Shown here: one piece after another, positions 24,011 through 37,234 of the stretch
Numbering within the stretch: position 1 is the first letter of the stretch
How the letters are laid out: the number at the start of each line of letters is the position of its first letter
Assembly (NCBI RefSeq): GCF_004193775.1
Contig: NC_041018.1
Span: 37,240,608-37,304,607, forward strand
Length of the DNA: 64,000 nucleotides
Direction: 5' to 3'
Source of the DNA: Glycine soja
Taxonomy: Eukaryota; Streptophyta; Magnoliopsida; Fabales; Fabaceae
Notes under the pieces: model-generated
Database searches by the model: none
What the model saw: only the letters and a program-made list of their open reading frames with translations
What the model was told of the DNA's origin: nothing
Translations under genes and position numbers: made by a program

Positions 24011-24920
24011 AACACTAATTTGTCTCTTCTTTTTGTTAATTAGAACGAATTTGTCCTTTTCTGCTTCAATCTTCGTCGTTTTTCTTAATAATGTTCTTGT
24101 TTTCATTGTTTTTCTTTTTCCGAAAGACAAGCTGTTTGGTGCCTGTTGGGTGATTCTGAGACTTTTTTCTCTGGTAAATTTGAATTGGTGTTCCATTTAT
24201 TTTTTTTAAATTGTTTTGAGGTGGTGAGGGTGAAGGTTTTATGTTTTATCTAGAGGATGATTTGAATCTTGTGATTTGTGAAGCACGTAGTCAATTGCTG
24301 AATACAATGTGATTGTGAGAAGTTCTTCTTGGAAGATGTGGATCTTCCTTGCTAATCAGTTGTGTTTAGCTTGCAACGATTTCAATTTGTTGTTTATCCT
24401 GTTAGTTTGGAAATGTTTCAGCTGCATTTTGAATTTTCTCTTTATTTTGTTAGTTTTCTGGTGATACTGATTTTGAGGAAGCTTGCTAAATCTGGTTTTG
24501 TGGAAGATTTTAGTCTGGCTTGTTTTTGGTGTTGTTACTCTACACAACCTTTTTTCATCAGCTATTTGGTATTGTCAGTTTTTCCTTTTGGTTTTGGAGA
24601 TTTTTATGTTTTCTCTTCTGTTTTGAGGATACATTTTGTCTTTTCTGTGCTTTTATACTTTATTGTCAATAGTGTTTTATTTCTATTTTAGAAAATTGAC
24701 CTGATTTGAAAACGTTGACTCCCAAATATCCTGGTATTTAACATGGATTTGAGTCTTTGTTGTTACTTGTTGACACTAGGCATTGCTAGCAGAATTATAA
24801 TTTTATGGAGGTCATTTTAGGGTAAAATAGGATTAACTATGGTTGCACCACGTTAGCTCTTTGGAGTCAAGGTACGCATTACATAAATTCTGCCACACAC
24901 ATAACTATGGTTGCACCTCA

Positions 24921-25542
24921 GGAACGTGACAAGCTATTTTGATTCAGCTAAGCAGCTTGTGAATGGGATTCCCTTGCCACTAGATCTTGGATCCAACATT
25001 GATGATGTAAAAGTGAAAGTCACCACGGCTGCTGATTCTCTCTCCAAGAAGGCTAAAGAAAATTCAAGGATGATACACAAAGTCATAGATGGAGTGTAAG
25101 TACACGAATTTAGATGTTTCATTTGGTTTATGAATATATTTTTTTGCTGATTAATTAACATTGCTTGTTGTGATCATCTGCAGGAGACTGGCTCTTGTTA
25201 CTGTTGCTGTTGTTATGATCTTTGTTGCATTTCTCGGATTGTGTATGTTTGATTTTGGTTTTGTCTTTTTTATTTTTCTTACTCTATACTAAATGTTAAC
25301 CAAATCATATGAACTTGATTTAATTTTTGCAGTATTTTCTTTACTTGCTTTGTCGTGTCCTGTATACTCGTAAGTTGAATTCATTTCATTTCCTTCACTC
25401 TGATAGATTTGTCTCCCGTTAAGTTTCTATCGGTAAAAGATGTTCTTTTTTCTTTTTATCGTGGCTGCAGCTTGGTGGTTATTGGATGGATTCTTGTTAC
25501 AGGCACCTTGTTACTTTGTGCTGCATTTCTATTTGTCCCTAA
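24921..25542 (+). pseudogene. Captured fragment: tweety-like plant transmembrane protein, four exons
   Basis: Exons: about 24921-25095, 25184-25242, 25333-25369, 25471-25542, with intact GT-AG borders and continuous reading phase. The encoded segments are RNVTSYFDSAKQLVNG, LPLDLGSNIDDVKVKVTTAA, VIDGV joined to RLALVTVAVVMIFVAFLGL, LFSLLALSCPVYS, and LVVIGWILVTGTLLLCAAFL. Known: this pattern (coiled-coil-like segment followed by two adjacent membrane helices, GWILVTGT) belongs to the plant membrane-protein family near Arabidopsis AT2G12400/AT2G25270. Only the middle of such a protein is present; N- and C-terminal parts are missing. The exons contain no stop codon, so capture of spliceable genomic DNA with introns is clear. 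Function of this copy is doubtful. Confidence 0.7.
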
Positions 25543-26386
25543 GTAAGTTCCTATATATTGCTTGGAGTCAATTGTTCAACTTCATGAAATCAATACAAAG
25601 CTTGTAATGGATAGATAATTGGATCGAATTAATGAATTCATTAACTAATGTTACACTTGCATATATGCATATGTATATTTTTGAACTAAAAAATAGTAGT
25701 AATGTATAAGATCATAGGGCAGAGTAATTGGTGTGTTGGGTTGGAGTTAGCTGGAGCTGGGTTTCTTGTGTGGTGTGTTGGTGTTATGGCTGAGGGATGA
25801 AGAAAGATAAGGTGTCTCTCCGACTCCGAATAATGGGAAGAAGCTAAAGGACGAAAGCGATTTTTGACGGTTTGCATTAATTCTACTTTCCTTCTTTTTT
25901 TTTTCCATTAAAAAATAGTCAATGATCCTGCTAAAGAAAATAAATAAATAAACAGTCCATAATTAGTCATTTTAGTTCCTTCGGAATCTATAATAGAAGT
26001 TAATTAATGACTTCTTTAAAAAAAATATTATTTTGATGTATCTTATGTGATTTTGAATTCTTTAGAATTAAAAAGAATTATTTATATAAACAATTATTAT
26101 TTATACGTTGTTTAACTTTTTGTATTAAATATATATAATAAAAGAAATATAATATTTAAGTTAACAAAAGTTTCTCATCCCAAAAAAAAGAAATCATTTG
26201 ATGTCTTGTTCAGGGAAAATAGCTATTTGTATTGATTGCTTTTGTTCTTCTGAAATTAATGTACATTTTTAGTCTGACACTCCGACCACAGACTTCTCAA
26301 TGATTTATAAACTTTATGGAACTTAAGTATCACTTAATCCCTATTACTAATTTCCCCTGTTCATTATTCTTTATAGAATTTTATAG

Positions 26387-27168
<782 letters not shown>

Positions 27169-27183
27169 AATTTAATTTCACAG

Positions 27184-27485
27184 GGTTCAATTCTAGGTGT
27201 TGAGGTCCACGTTTCTAGAAAATCATATTCTACTCAACTGGTTGTCATGGAAGATGAGAATGGGAACCAAAATTCTGCGCCACCTCAAAACGAAGGGTTT
27301 CTCATCCCGAATGTATTTACTTTAACTATACCGCAGGTTAATGAATAGCTTAATACGTAGCTTTTGATTTCGTGAATAGTTTGGTTGAGTTTTCTTGTTG
27401 TGGTACTGATTTTGATTGGATTCTTACTGGTTTGTGGTAGGTTGATGGAGGTTCCAATTTATCAATTAAAGTTTGGTGGTCATAA
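27184..27485 (+). pseudogene. Captured fragment: VIT-domain (inter-alpha-trypsin-inhibitor heavy-chain-like) protein, two exons
   Basis: Exons 27184-27336 and 27441-27485 with GT-AG junctions. They encode GSILGVEVHVSRKSYSTQLV, then NEGFLIPNVFTLTIPQ, then VDGGSNLSIKVWWS and a TAA stop. Known from memory: plant proteins related to Arabidopsis AT1G19110, with VIT and VWA domains, carry very similar GSILGVEV and KPNIFTLTIPQVDGGTNLSIK segments. Only this N-terminal VIT part is present; the VWA domain is absent. It follows the PLD block by about 20 bp, so the capture joint is tight. Family call moderately sure; the function of the parent protein is not well known. Confidence 0.6.
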
Positions 27486-27798
27486 TAACTTCTCAATTTG
27501 AAACTTTTATATAAAAGTTATTGTGAACATAATAATAAGAATTCTGACTTTGAAAGTGCTTTTGCAATGCTCAAAATCTTGAGAAGCAGTTCTCAATTTT
27601 TGTTGTTGCCTTTTGGTATAATAAAGTTGTTTTGGACACTATTGATCATGATAGGGACACAAATGTTACTCTTCACTGTTACCATCAACTAACTAGTGCT
27701 AACTTATGTTTTGAAATTATTAATATGAGGGATCATAATATTCATTTCATTTTATCTTTTTGTAAATAGTTATGAGTATTATTATTTTCCATTTCGGG

Positions 27799-27843
27799 AA
27801 AATTAGACTATCATAATATTTGAATTTATGATAGTCTAATTTT
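27799..27843. repeat. Short perfect hairpin (18-bp stem, 9-nt loop)
   Basis: 27799-27816 (AAAATTAGACTATCATAA) is exactly the reverse complement of 27826-27843. It is set among three copies of a TTTGTAAATAGTTATGAGT unit (near 27760, 27842 and 27871), about 310 bp past the VIT-like fragment. There is no T-tail or gene layout to call it a terminator. Confidence 0.7.
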
Positions 27844-27976
27844 TGTAAATAGTTATGAGTATTATTATTTTTGTAAATAGTTATGAGTGTTATGGAATGC
27901 ATTTGTATAGAAATTGAAATGAACACTTTTTCAAATTTATGTTTCCCTTCCACTCCCAATCCCCTATTTAGAACCT

Positions 27977-28095
27977 TGGCAAGCAATCAAGTAATTTTAT
28001 TCATTGTTCACTTTAATGTGGATTGATTTTTCAGGACTTGTCTCATCTTTTCCTTGCCAAGGCAATCAAGTAATTTTATTCATTGTTCACCACCT
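27977..28095. repeat. Direct repeat, about 81-bp spacing
   Basis: CAATCAAGTAATTTTATTCA plus TTGTTCAC occurs near 27986 and again near 28067, inside the Pack-CACTA. No coding sequence. Confidence 0.6.
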
Positions 28096-29163
28096 CTCTC
28101 ATCCCCTCTTCCTTTGAGCCAAAGCAAAAGTATGAAAAATAAAATGAGGTATTTAATTTGGGTACTATAAAAAAGTAATAACTTTCATTTGCTCGAGTCA
28201 CATTTTTAATTCTGATAGCTGCTGAAGGAAGTACCTGTTTCTATTTAAATGTTTTATTTGAGAATACATGCTACAGGACATCCCTTCATTGGTGCATGAT
28301 GGTTAGTACTTGCAGTTTGAGTTATTTCCTCAACCTCAATTTGGAATTACTCTTTCAACTTAATTGCTTATTCTTATGATGTGCAGTTTATATACTTCCA
28401 TTGCTGATATAATATAATAATAGCCTCTGTAGTTGCATCAGTGAGTTATTTATATAAGCACTTGAGCAGAGGAAAGAGCAATAAGTTCACCAAATCACTA
28501 CGGTGAAAAAAAATATTCAATAATTGATAATAGATATAATCAATTATTGCTGTAATTGAGTATAGGAATGAACGTATCACGTTAGCTGAAAAGTGATTAT
28601 AAGATATATTTTGTTTGAATTGTCTAAAAAAATTGTTTATTTTTTTTATAAAAAGATTAGAAAAATAGTATCAAGTTACTTGTAATAGTTGATTTTGTAT
28701 TTAAAATTTTACTTATTAAAAAAAATTGTTTCCTTCTTTAAAATGAGTAAATAGTGTATGGTTTAAAGAGTTTTACTCTATCATCTAATTACTAATTACC
28801 ATACATATATGATAAGTTTAGTTACTTTAAAAGTAATTACTTTAAAAGCCATACTATCTACAGTATCTCTAATTAATTGATAGTAGAAAGATTTTTATAT
28901 TTACTAAGAAGGACCTGCCACTAGCAAAACAGTACATTTGAACAGTGGCGGCAATCATGTATCTAACAGATTTCTAAACAGCTTTTGGTGGGTAAAATTG
29001 GTTGTCCAATCCTTCCATCATTTTTTGTTCTTTTTTAATTTCTAAAGGATGGATTATGATGTTTTTTCTGTTATATTTAGCAAAACATGTTGCTAAATAT
29101 AAAATTGGTTCTCTTTTAAATTGGTTGTGATTTATTGTAAGTTTTGAAATTTAAATGGCTCAG

Positions 29164-29481
29164 GTACTTAGATCAACTTGGAATAGCATCCTGCTACAGC
29201 ACTAAAGTCTATTGCAGGCAGACTTTAATTGGAGGGAACTATGGCCTTCTCAATACCACCACCTTTGCTCCCAATCTTGACTACTACAGGTAAGTACTAA
29301 TTGAAAATTGCAACAAACGAAAAGAAAATACTTTTTTTTCCTTGAAGGTTACTTGAAGATTTCTGGTGATTATTACATCATGTTTGAACATATCTAATCC
29401 TAGGTTCTGGCCTTGTTTCTAAACAGTGCAGTTTTGTGGCATCGGCTAATGGGAAAGAAGGTTCTTGCGATCTCAAGTGAT
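29164..29481 (+). pseudogene. Captured fragment: GH79 heparanase-like protein, two exons
   Basis: Exon 29164-29289 encodes YLDQLGIASCYSTKVYCRQT, then LIGGNYGLLNTTTFAPNLDY. Exon 29427-about 29481 continues SAVLWHRLMGKKVLAISSD. The acceptor, donor and phase at 29289/29427 are intact (AG joined to T makes Ser). Known: this is the conserved C-terminal half of plant glycoside hydrolase family 79 heparanase-like (beta-glucuronidase) proteins, which act on glucuronic-acid residues of wall arabinogalactans. The catalytic domain's N-terminal part and the end are missing. It lies next to the right subterminal repeats. Non-functional as an enzyme by length. Confidence 0.75.
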
Positions 29482-30489
29482 GTTCATATTAAAGACTTTT
29501 ACCTATAATTAGGAAATGTAAGTAGAAGTTAATGACTTTTACCTACAGTTGAAGATAATAGGTACATATTAAAGACTTTTACCTACAGTTAGGAAATGTA
29601 AGTAGAAGTTAATGACTTTTACCTACACACTATACATAGTAGGTAAAACCTATAGTGACAGACAATTAGCTGTCACTATACGCCCCCTCAAAGTTGACAG
29701 AAGAAACGTATGTAGGACAAAGTCTATCGTACATTTACCAACAGATTTTTTATCTACAGTGACAGTTTTTGTCTGTAGGTATAGGTCATTTTTCTTGTAG
29801 TGTAAATTGTTAAAATCATGCAAAATGGATATCCATCAGTCATCAAAATTCAGAGAGGATTGTACTTGTGCTTTTATCAATTAAACCAAATTTTGAGTTT
29901 TTTCGAAGTACTTGTGACACTTGGAATTTTTGAGTGAAAAATCAAAATTGTACTAGAGGATTGTTGCCATGACACTTAATTAGCTCTGGCTGTTCCTAAA
30001 CAATCTTTGTTCATTTACAAAATTATATTGCAAGTATAAAAATTTCCAATGTTATTATTTTGATGAGCAGCTCAACTATCCTTTGTCTTTTGTTACTTGA
30101 TCTTTCATTCGAAACTTTTATCTTATTATACAACTATTTCGGCACCCATCAATAAAAGCTTGAATGAGAGGAAAAGGGAAACTTTGCTAGAGAAAGAACA
30201 AGCACTTATGAAAGTTATGTAATTAATATGTGCCACATTATATTGTCCCGCATTATCCATTTTGAGCCTTGGATCTTATGGGATTCTAGGAGGACAAGGT
30301 GGGTACAATTGATTGCATGGTTTATCTTTGTTGGAAGATATGTTAAATCATATCTACACTTTTTCTTCCTTATGACAAAAGACACGATTTTCATTTTAGT
30401 CATGTTTTGTTTGCTTTGTGAAGGGCAGGGCAAAAAGGGTACTAAATTGTACGCTTCAGGATCCACAAAATACATGTGGCATCCTACAT

Positions 30490-31070
30490 GGCACTTCAAG
30501 ACACGTGTCAATCCTGGAACAAGAACATAGATACTCGACCATTAGCGGTCGGGCTCCCTAACTGACAAATTATCTTTAACCTATTAATACTTAAATATAT
30601 TTGAATCTCCTTATTTCTTGACAGATAGTTAATTATCTATAAAGTCACACATTATCTTTAAGGTACAATTATCTACTAGCTTTTATCTCTAAGCTATATT
30701 TTATCTTTAACTTTATCTATAAGTTATTGGCTATTATCCATAAGCCGAGAATTATTTTCAAACACTGTAACAGCACATACAAACAAGAACCTGCAACTTT
30801 CCTAATAATACCAGGTTCCATCGAACCCTCAAGACATCCCAGACACAACGCATTCGCTCACACCTTGAGCTTACGCATAATTGCTCTCATAGCATATATT
30901 TGCTTTATTCTTCTCACTCATATACTTACTTGAGTGTCAGAATCTTTTGTTTTGGAGGCCCCCCTTCTTGTCCTCCTAACAAAGGTACATCTAAAAACTA
31001 ACGTGTAAAGTCTGGGAGCCTACCTTAGTCACGTCCACCGTGACGTGTGTCAACTCCGGATTTTGGTAAG
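30490..31070. repeat. LTR-like fragment inside the outer CACTA
   Basis: A less AT-rich block with ACACGTGTCAATCCTGGAAC at the left and ACGTCCACCGTGACGTGTGT near the right. Between them are repeated TTATCTTTAA/TTATCTATAA words and CACTGTAACAGCACATACAA. It resembles a retrotransposon LTR by composition, but ends and target duplication were not found. Confidence 0.3.
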
Positions 31071-31649
31071 TACATAAAGCATTTTATAAATTTTGATACT
31101 ACATCTTTGCTTAGTGTTGATAAGAAAAAAAACATCATATTTTATTGTTGATTAATATTACTTCCAAATAACAATAGATGATTAACTATTTTAGAAGACT
31201 AGGATATAATTATTATGAGTAATAAATTTTTAAAAAAAATTATTTAATATAATTGCATTTTTAAGACGAATTTGAAAGACTAGTAGTTTAGTTAAAATAG
31301 TTTGGGTTTTTTTTTATCCATGTGCTCGGTGATGTGGAGAGTCAAAATGTTAATGCGTGTATAATTTGTTGTTTTGATACTCAATTTTTGCTTTAGTTGA
31401 AATTTAAGTTTAAATTGGATCCTTATCATCACTAGTTAGTTTATCCATTATTTAAGAGTTGAAAATACAAATAGCTAGCTGATTTGTCAAACCATTTTGC
31501 TTGAAATTCGTCTTAGAATAATAATTTTTTTTAAGACGATTGTTTTTAAACTGTCGTAAAAAGTCTGACGTTAACTTCAAAGACGATTCAAAACTGTCTT
31601 TAAGTGTGTCTTAAAATTATCGTTGAATATTCTTTTTCTAGTAATGATG

Positions 31650-31795
31650 GTAGGCTAGCAACCAAGAGGTGAAAAGTTACAATATGGTAGGCTACATCTA
31701 AGTAATGGTAGGATAACAATAAAGAAGTTATGAATTACAAATTTAATATGATAGGCTGCAATTATTTATTGTGGAGACTTAGGAAGGAACAAATG

Positions 31796-31830
<35 letters not shown>

Positions 31831-34800
31831 ATTAAGATTAAGATAAGATAATAACACTTGAAATAAATATGAAAATAAAAAGAAAAAATTTAGCAATCCG
31901 TGATAAGCGCTAGCTGAAGATCATAAAATGACAAGGTCATCATCAACTTGAATATCAATTAGCATGAGTTGGCTTATGAAAAATGCATAGCTTGAAAAAT
32001 AATGTTAAAAGGGTGTGAGATACATTATCTTGCACCATTTACAACAATTCCGAAGGAAATAAAAATCATTTAATTAAAACAATTTTTATTTGTGATTTTA
32101 TAAAAATGAGTAACAGTTTTTTGCAAAACTACAACACAAAGCATAATGTGTGTTGTCTTTTACTAATTTGTGGGGATGTATTTAGCGCTTTTCATTCATG
32201 TACAATTATTTTTAATAAATACTAACCTTCATATTTTTGTAACATATTAACCATCCAATTTTACTCTTATAAATTATGTGACACTACTAGTTAGTTATTT
32301 GGAATTTTCTTTACAAAAATCCTAAATATCTATTTGTAGCCCGTAGCAGTCTATTTACTTATTTTTATGTGTACAATAACAACAATAAAATAAAAACCTA
32401 AAATATCATGTAAATTATTCAAATCTTCCACCAAGACACCTTAGCGTGTTTCGAAAAATAAAAAAGACAAACCTTAGCGAGTTGGTGGCCCGTAGTAATT
32501 TTACTAGTTTCTTTTCATTTTGGAATAATTAATTTTAAAGATTTGTTTACTATAATATTATAAAAAAAAATATTCAAGAAAATGGAAGGGAGAGTTTTCG
32601 CTTTGATTTGATTCAGTTTTTATTGTCAAGTGAAGTTTGATTTTGTTGACAAGACGAGGAAGAAAGAGAACAGGTTAGAGTAAAAAAAAAATTGATAATC
32701 GACTAACAATATATTCAAATAGTGTATACGAGAGGAATATCATTTATCTTAGTCAGTTCTATTAGATTGAGTATGATATCATAATTTATAATAATTTAAA
32801 TTATAATTCTTCATAGAAAAGAATTAAATGAAATAAAAATTAAAAATATCTTAATAGAAATTAAACTGATAATCTTTTATTCATAAGATAATAAATCACT
32901 AATACACATATTTTGTTTAATTAACTATATTAACATTTTTTTTATATGGATCATTAGTCAAGATAAATTAATTTTTTTCCAAATTATAAAAAATTATAAA
33001 TTAAAAAATATTTTTAATTTTATGTAAATAATTAAATTAAAAAAATATGTATATTAAAATTAATTTTAAAAAATATATATAAATAATTTAGATATATTTA
33101 TGAAATTTAATTATAAATTGGTAAAATAAAAATAAAACTATGTAAACTATTCAAAATAAAAACATACAAATGATATAAAATAAAATTATATATATATTAA
33201 TATTTTTAATTTATAAAGTTTGATGATGTGAGTTAAAAATTAAAAACTCTTAATACATAAAAAATAATATTAATATAGTTAATTAAACACAATAATATTA
33301 ATATAGGACTGTTTTCTATATTAGACCACTTGCTATCGGCAAGTTAAATCGAATCAGATGTAGATGTTTAGTCTTATAATTTCAAATTGAGTTAGGTTCT
33401 AATTTAAATTATATTATTTTTCATTTTAAAAATTTTAAAACTAAAATCTCTGAACGGGCCTAAGTATCTAGAAAATTATAAAATATAAGTTGCTCCCTGG
33501 AAGGATTACGTGAGAAACGGCCCATGTACAAACTGGTTGCTTTTGCCTAAGAATTGAGAAATATCTAGCAAGTAGCAACCTTACCAAATGACAAAGGACA
33601 GAGCAAAAAGTTTTTTTCTGGCACGTGCAGATGTGATTAGGACGAATTATCTAATTTCTTCTATATGGAAACTAATTTCTTCTTCTTTTCCTAAATATGC
33701 ATATCCCATAGGTATATTCGAGGACGGAGATAATTCTTCCTTTGAAGATCTTTTATTCTTGTAATAGGTCTTTTTTCATGAGTCTATGTGTTAAATCTCT
33801 ATTAATATTAAAGATTAATCATTGAAATAAATTATAAGTAAAAGAATGACGAGTTTTGATAATATTGATTCTAATGATAATTCTAATAATATTTTGATAA
33901 TAGTTTTAATAGAAATTTTGATAATAATTTTGATAGTAATTTCGATAATAATATGAAGAAGGGATTAGAATAGTAAAAGTTTTGAAAAAAAAATGAAGAT
34001 TGAAAATAGTAAGGTTTCTAGAAAAAATGAAAATTGTATAAAGGAAAATAAAAACTGAAATTAGAATGTTGGTTGAAAATGAAAATATTACTCTTACCCG
34101 TTAATTCGTAGATGTCGTGTGGATTTGATAGGATAAGAGTGTTAGAGGTTCTAACCCTTATTACAATGGTACAAACTAGTATTCATAAACAATAATTCTT
34201 ATTTACTCATAACTTTTCAAATAACTTTTTGTTGTCAATTTTAGCGTGATAACTTTTGTGTTCGATCTTCACTTTGGATGAATTGTATCTCCAATCTTTA
34301 CCGTTGATATCTTCTAATATTTTAATGTTTTTCATATATTGATATTTTCTAAATCTTCATTTCTTTTATCATTATACAATTAGCCAAAAGACTATATTTT
34401 AACAATTAATCAAAATAGTCTATTAAAAGACTATTTCTTAATATTTTGTTGAAAATCATTTTTCAATAATAAAAAAATATGGATGCTAACACTTCTATAT
34501 GCAGATGGAATGGTTCGGCTTCATTTTTAGAATAAAAAAGAAGTAAAATGAATAATAATATTATGAGACTTATACTTTTATTCTTTAATTTAATTCAAAA
34601 AAATTATCCTTTTCAATTTTATGTAATTATTTTTCATTCAACCAAAGCATACACTCAAGTATAATCAGCAGGTTGTACAAAAAGTCAAAGATTAAGATTG
34701 GCATCGTTGTCTCTTCTAGAAAACGAACTCATCATCACACAGTAGTATCTTATAATAAAGTATTTACTATCTGTTCAATTTGTATTATTATCCCTTAACT

Positions 34801-36820
34801 TCCACGCCACCACTTCAGCAATGACTAGTCCCAAGATTGTTGTAATGGTGGCCACTTCCTATTCCAATCATTGGTCTTCACTCTTCATCAATGTTGGGCA
34901 ATAGAACCATGAAAGTCCGATTCGAACAAACACACCTCTTAATTAGGAATTTCACTGAAAAAAATTATAGAATAAGAGTGGCAAAATTATCGGACTTCAG
35001 CTATCTTAATCTAGGGTTTTTCTTTTTCTTCGTGGACTAAATTATATTTTATGAAATAATATTCTTGACTCTTGAGACTATGTGGAAATTATTATCAGAA
35101 ATATTATTTTCATAAATAAAAAATTAGTAAATTAAGATACTGATTTAGATAGTGTTTTTTCCGTGTTCAAATTTTTTTTTTCCTGTTTAAATTGCTATTT
35201 AAAGTATTTTAAAGATGAAAAACAAAACAAATACATTTTATAAGGATTAAAACAAAAAAAAATTAAAAAGACGAAAATGAAAAAAAAGTTAAATTGCAGA
35301 AACCAAAAGTAAATTAAGAATGTTAAGTTCATTAGAAAATTATTATGCATGCCCGAACTACAAATATTTTTATCTAGTTATAAAGACTCAATTAGATTAT
35401 ATTTGACAAAATTAACTAGAAAATTAATTGATTGAATCATAAGTGTTTAATAAAATTATATTAAAGTAAAAAAAAATGTAAAATTATATAAAGGATACAA
35501 ATACTAAAATTTTAGCTTAAATAGAAATCCTTAAAAAGAAATCTAATAAATGTTTAAGAATAAAAAGGAGATAGATATAGAAAAACTTAAAAGCTATTAT
35601 TTTAAAAAAATATTATTTCAAATCACGTATAAAAAAACACAAAAAATCATTTACCAAATAATTAAATAAATTTTTCAGTTAATAAACAAATGAATTCAAA
35701 TATCTTGTAAAAACACACTCTTGGTAGCTGAAAGAAAGATTGTTTAACAAAATTTTAGTGATTTTACGAAAATCTAACACCCCCACGTTCATAAGAAGAA
35801 GTGAGTTTATTTCAAACCCTTAGCACGTTAACTGAACTCCACTAATGTAACATAACATGCACGCTTCCACTTGCGTAATTCAGCGGTCCAAATTGGGTAA
35901 CGAATATAGTAAAGTAAGGACTGTGGAGGAAAAAAAAAAGCCTCTTTGGTTTTGTTTCAAATATATATCTTCACCAACCACAACTCCTAAGCATCTTAAC
36001 GTGCTTCTGATAATGACTCGTATAAAATGTTGCACGTTGTTTAATTTTGTGGATGAAGACCTTTTCCTGTTCCCTTTTTGATTCATCAATCAATTTTTAT
36101 TTGATGTCTCTTAGATCTTTTCTATGTAGTTCTTTTGGGGATGGTGTTTTCTACTCATTCCCTTTTTTTATTACTGATTGCATAGTGTTTTCAACTAAAA
36201 TTTCATTATCTAGCTTCCTACTTCGACCTATTTTTCCATTTTTTTAAGTCTTGATAGTAATAGTAAATTTTAAATAATTGAAAATAATATTATTAATAAT
36301 AATAATAATAGGAAGGAAATTTAAAATAATTGAAAATCTTAAAAAGATATATTAATTAATATTCTTATGGAACTCTTAATGAAATTCAATAATGAATAAA
36401 TCCAACTTAATTTTTTAGAAGACTCAAATCTCACACACTCTTCATATATTTAACTCTTTATTATCCATAAGTACGTCCTTGAATATTTTAAGATTTTTGT
36501 TTTTACTCTTTCGATATTTTTTAATGCTCAACGTCTCCTAACTTTTTTCTTGTCATTACTTGTAGTTCCTTAATTTTTTTTAGCCTTAAAAAGTAAGGGA
36601 AAAAATCAATAATTAAAATCAATCAAAAAAAAAAGTTTACGGACTTAAAATTAAAATTTTAAAAGGTTTAAGGAATAAAAAATAATAAATTCTATATTTA
36701 AACACAAGTCTTCTCTGATTAACAACGAGAGACTAACCTTATGAGCAGTAAAAATCATTCAAATGAATTTACCTTTAAGAAAAATCATACACAATTAAGA
36801 ATCAAAATTTTATCAATATA
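31650..36820. other. Long AT-rich intergenic stretch, no gene seen
   Basis: About 5 kb of A/T-rich DNA with an AT microsatellite (31799-31826), TAATTTTGATAATA-type repeats (33850-33960) and no frame above noise. No tRNA or rRNA signature seen. Possibly decayed transposons. Confidence 0.5.
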
Positions 36821-36826
36821 TTTAGA

Positions 36827-37230
36827 GTACGTTTAGATAGAGAATTTTAATTTATCAGAGAATTTAAATTCATTGTTTGAATTTTTTTTATGAAGAATTT
36901 AAATTTTTAGAATTTTAAAATAAAATTTTAAACAATTAAAAATGTGGAATTTTAATTTTCTTTTAAAAGGTAAGAAATTGAAATTCTCTTGAGAGAACTC
37001 TCCAAAACGTTATCTTATTTCCTTTATAACTTTCATCCTCTCTTACACCTACCTAAAAGTTTTCGGAATTTCGTTCTTGAACTCGCGACTCATTTTCTTT
37101 CACCCACACAATTTTAATTTTTTTTATCCAAACATAAAATTTTAAAAATAAAAGAATTTCAATAGAAGTAATTAAAATTCTTAAAATTTAAAATTCCTCA
37201 GAATTTTAAATTCTCTTGTCCAAACACACT
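36827..37230. mobile_element. MITE, about 400 bp, long imperfect foldback
   Basis: The left end GTACGTTTAGATAGAGAATT and the reverse complement of the right end GTGTGTTTGGACAAGAGAAT align over about 25 bp. AATTTTAAAATTTAA-type words continue the foldback inwards. TTA is found next to both ends (near 36823 and 37232), which would suit a PIF/Harbinger-like MITE, but the boundary is soft. Confidence 0.5.
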
Positions 37231-37234
37231 ATTA

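Noticed and set aside
24362..24691. 109-residue hydrophobic frame in the Pack-CACTA
   Set aside because: T-rich sequence between captured leader and exons; no family motif; frames on both strands are similar, so probably intron.
30228..30530. Overlapping 98-100-residue frames on both strands
   Set aside because: No recognisable motif, both strands equally open, located in transposon DNA next to an LTR-like piece.
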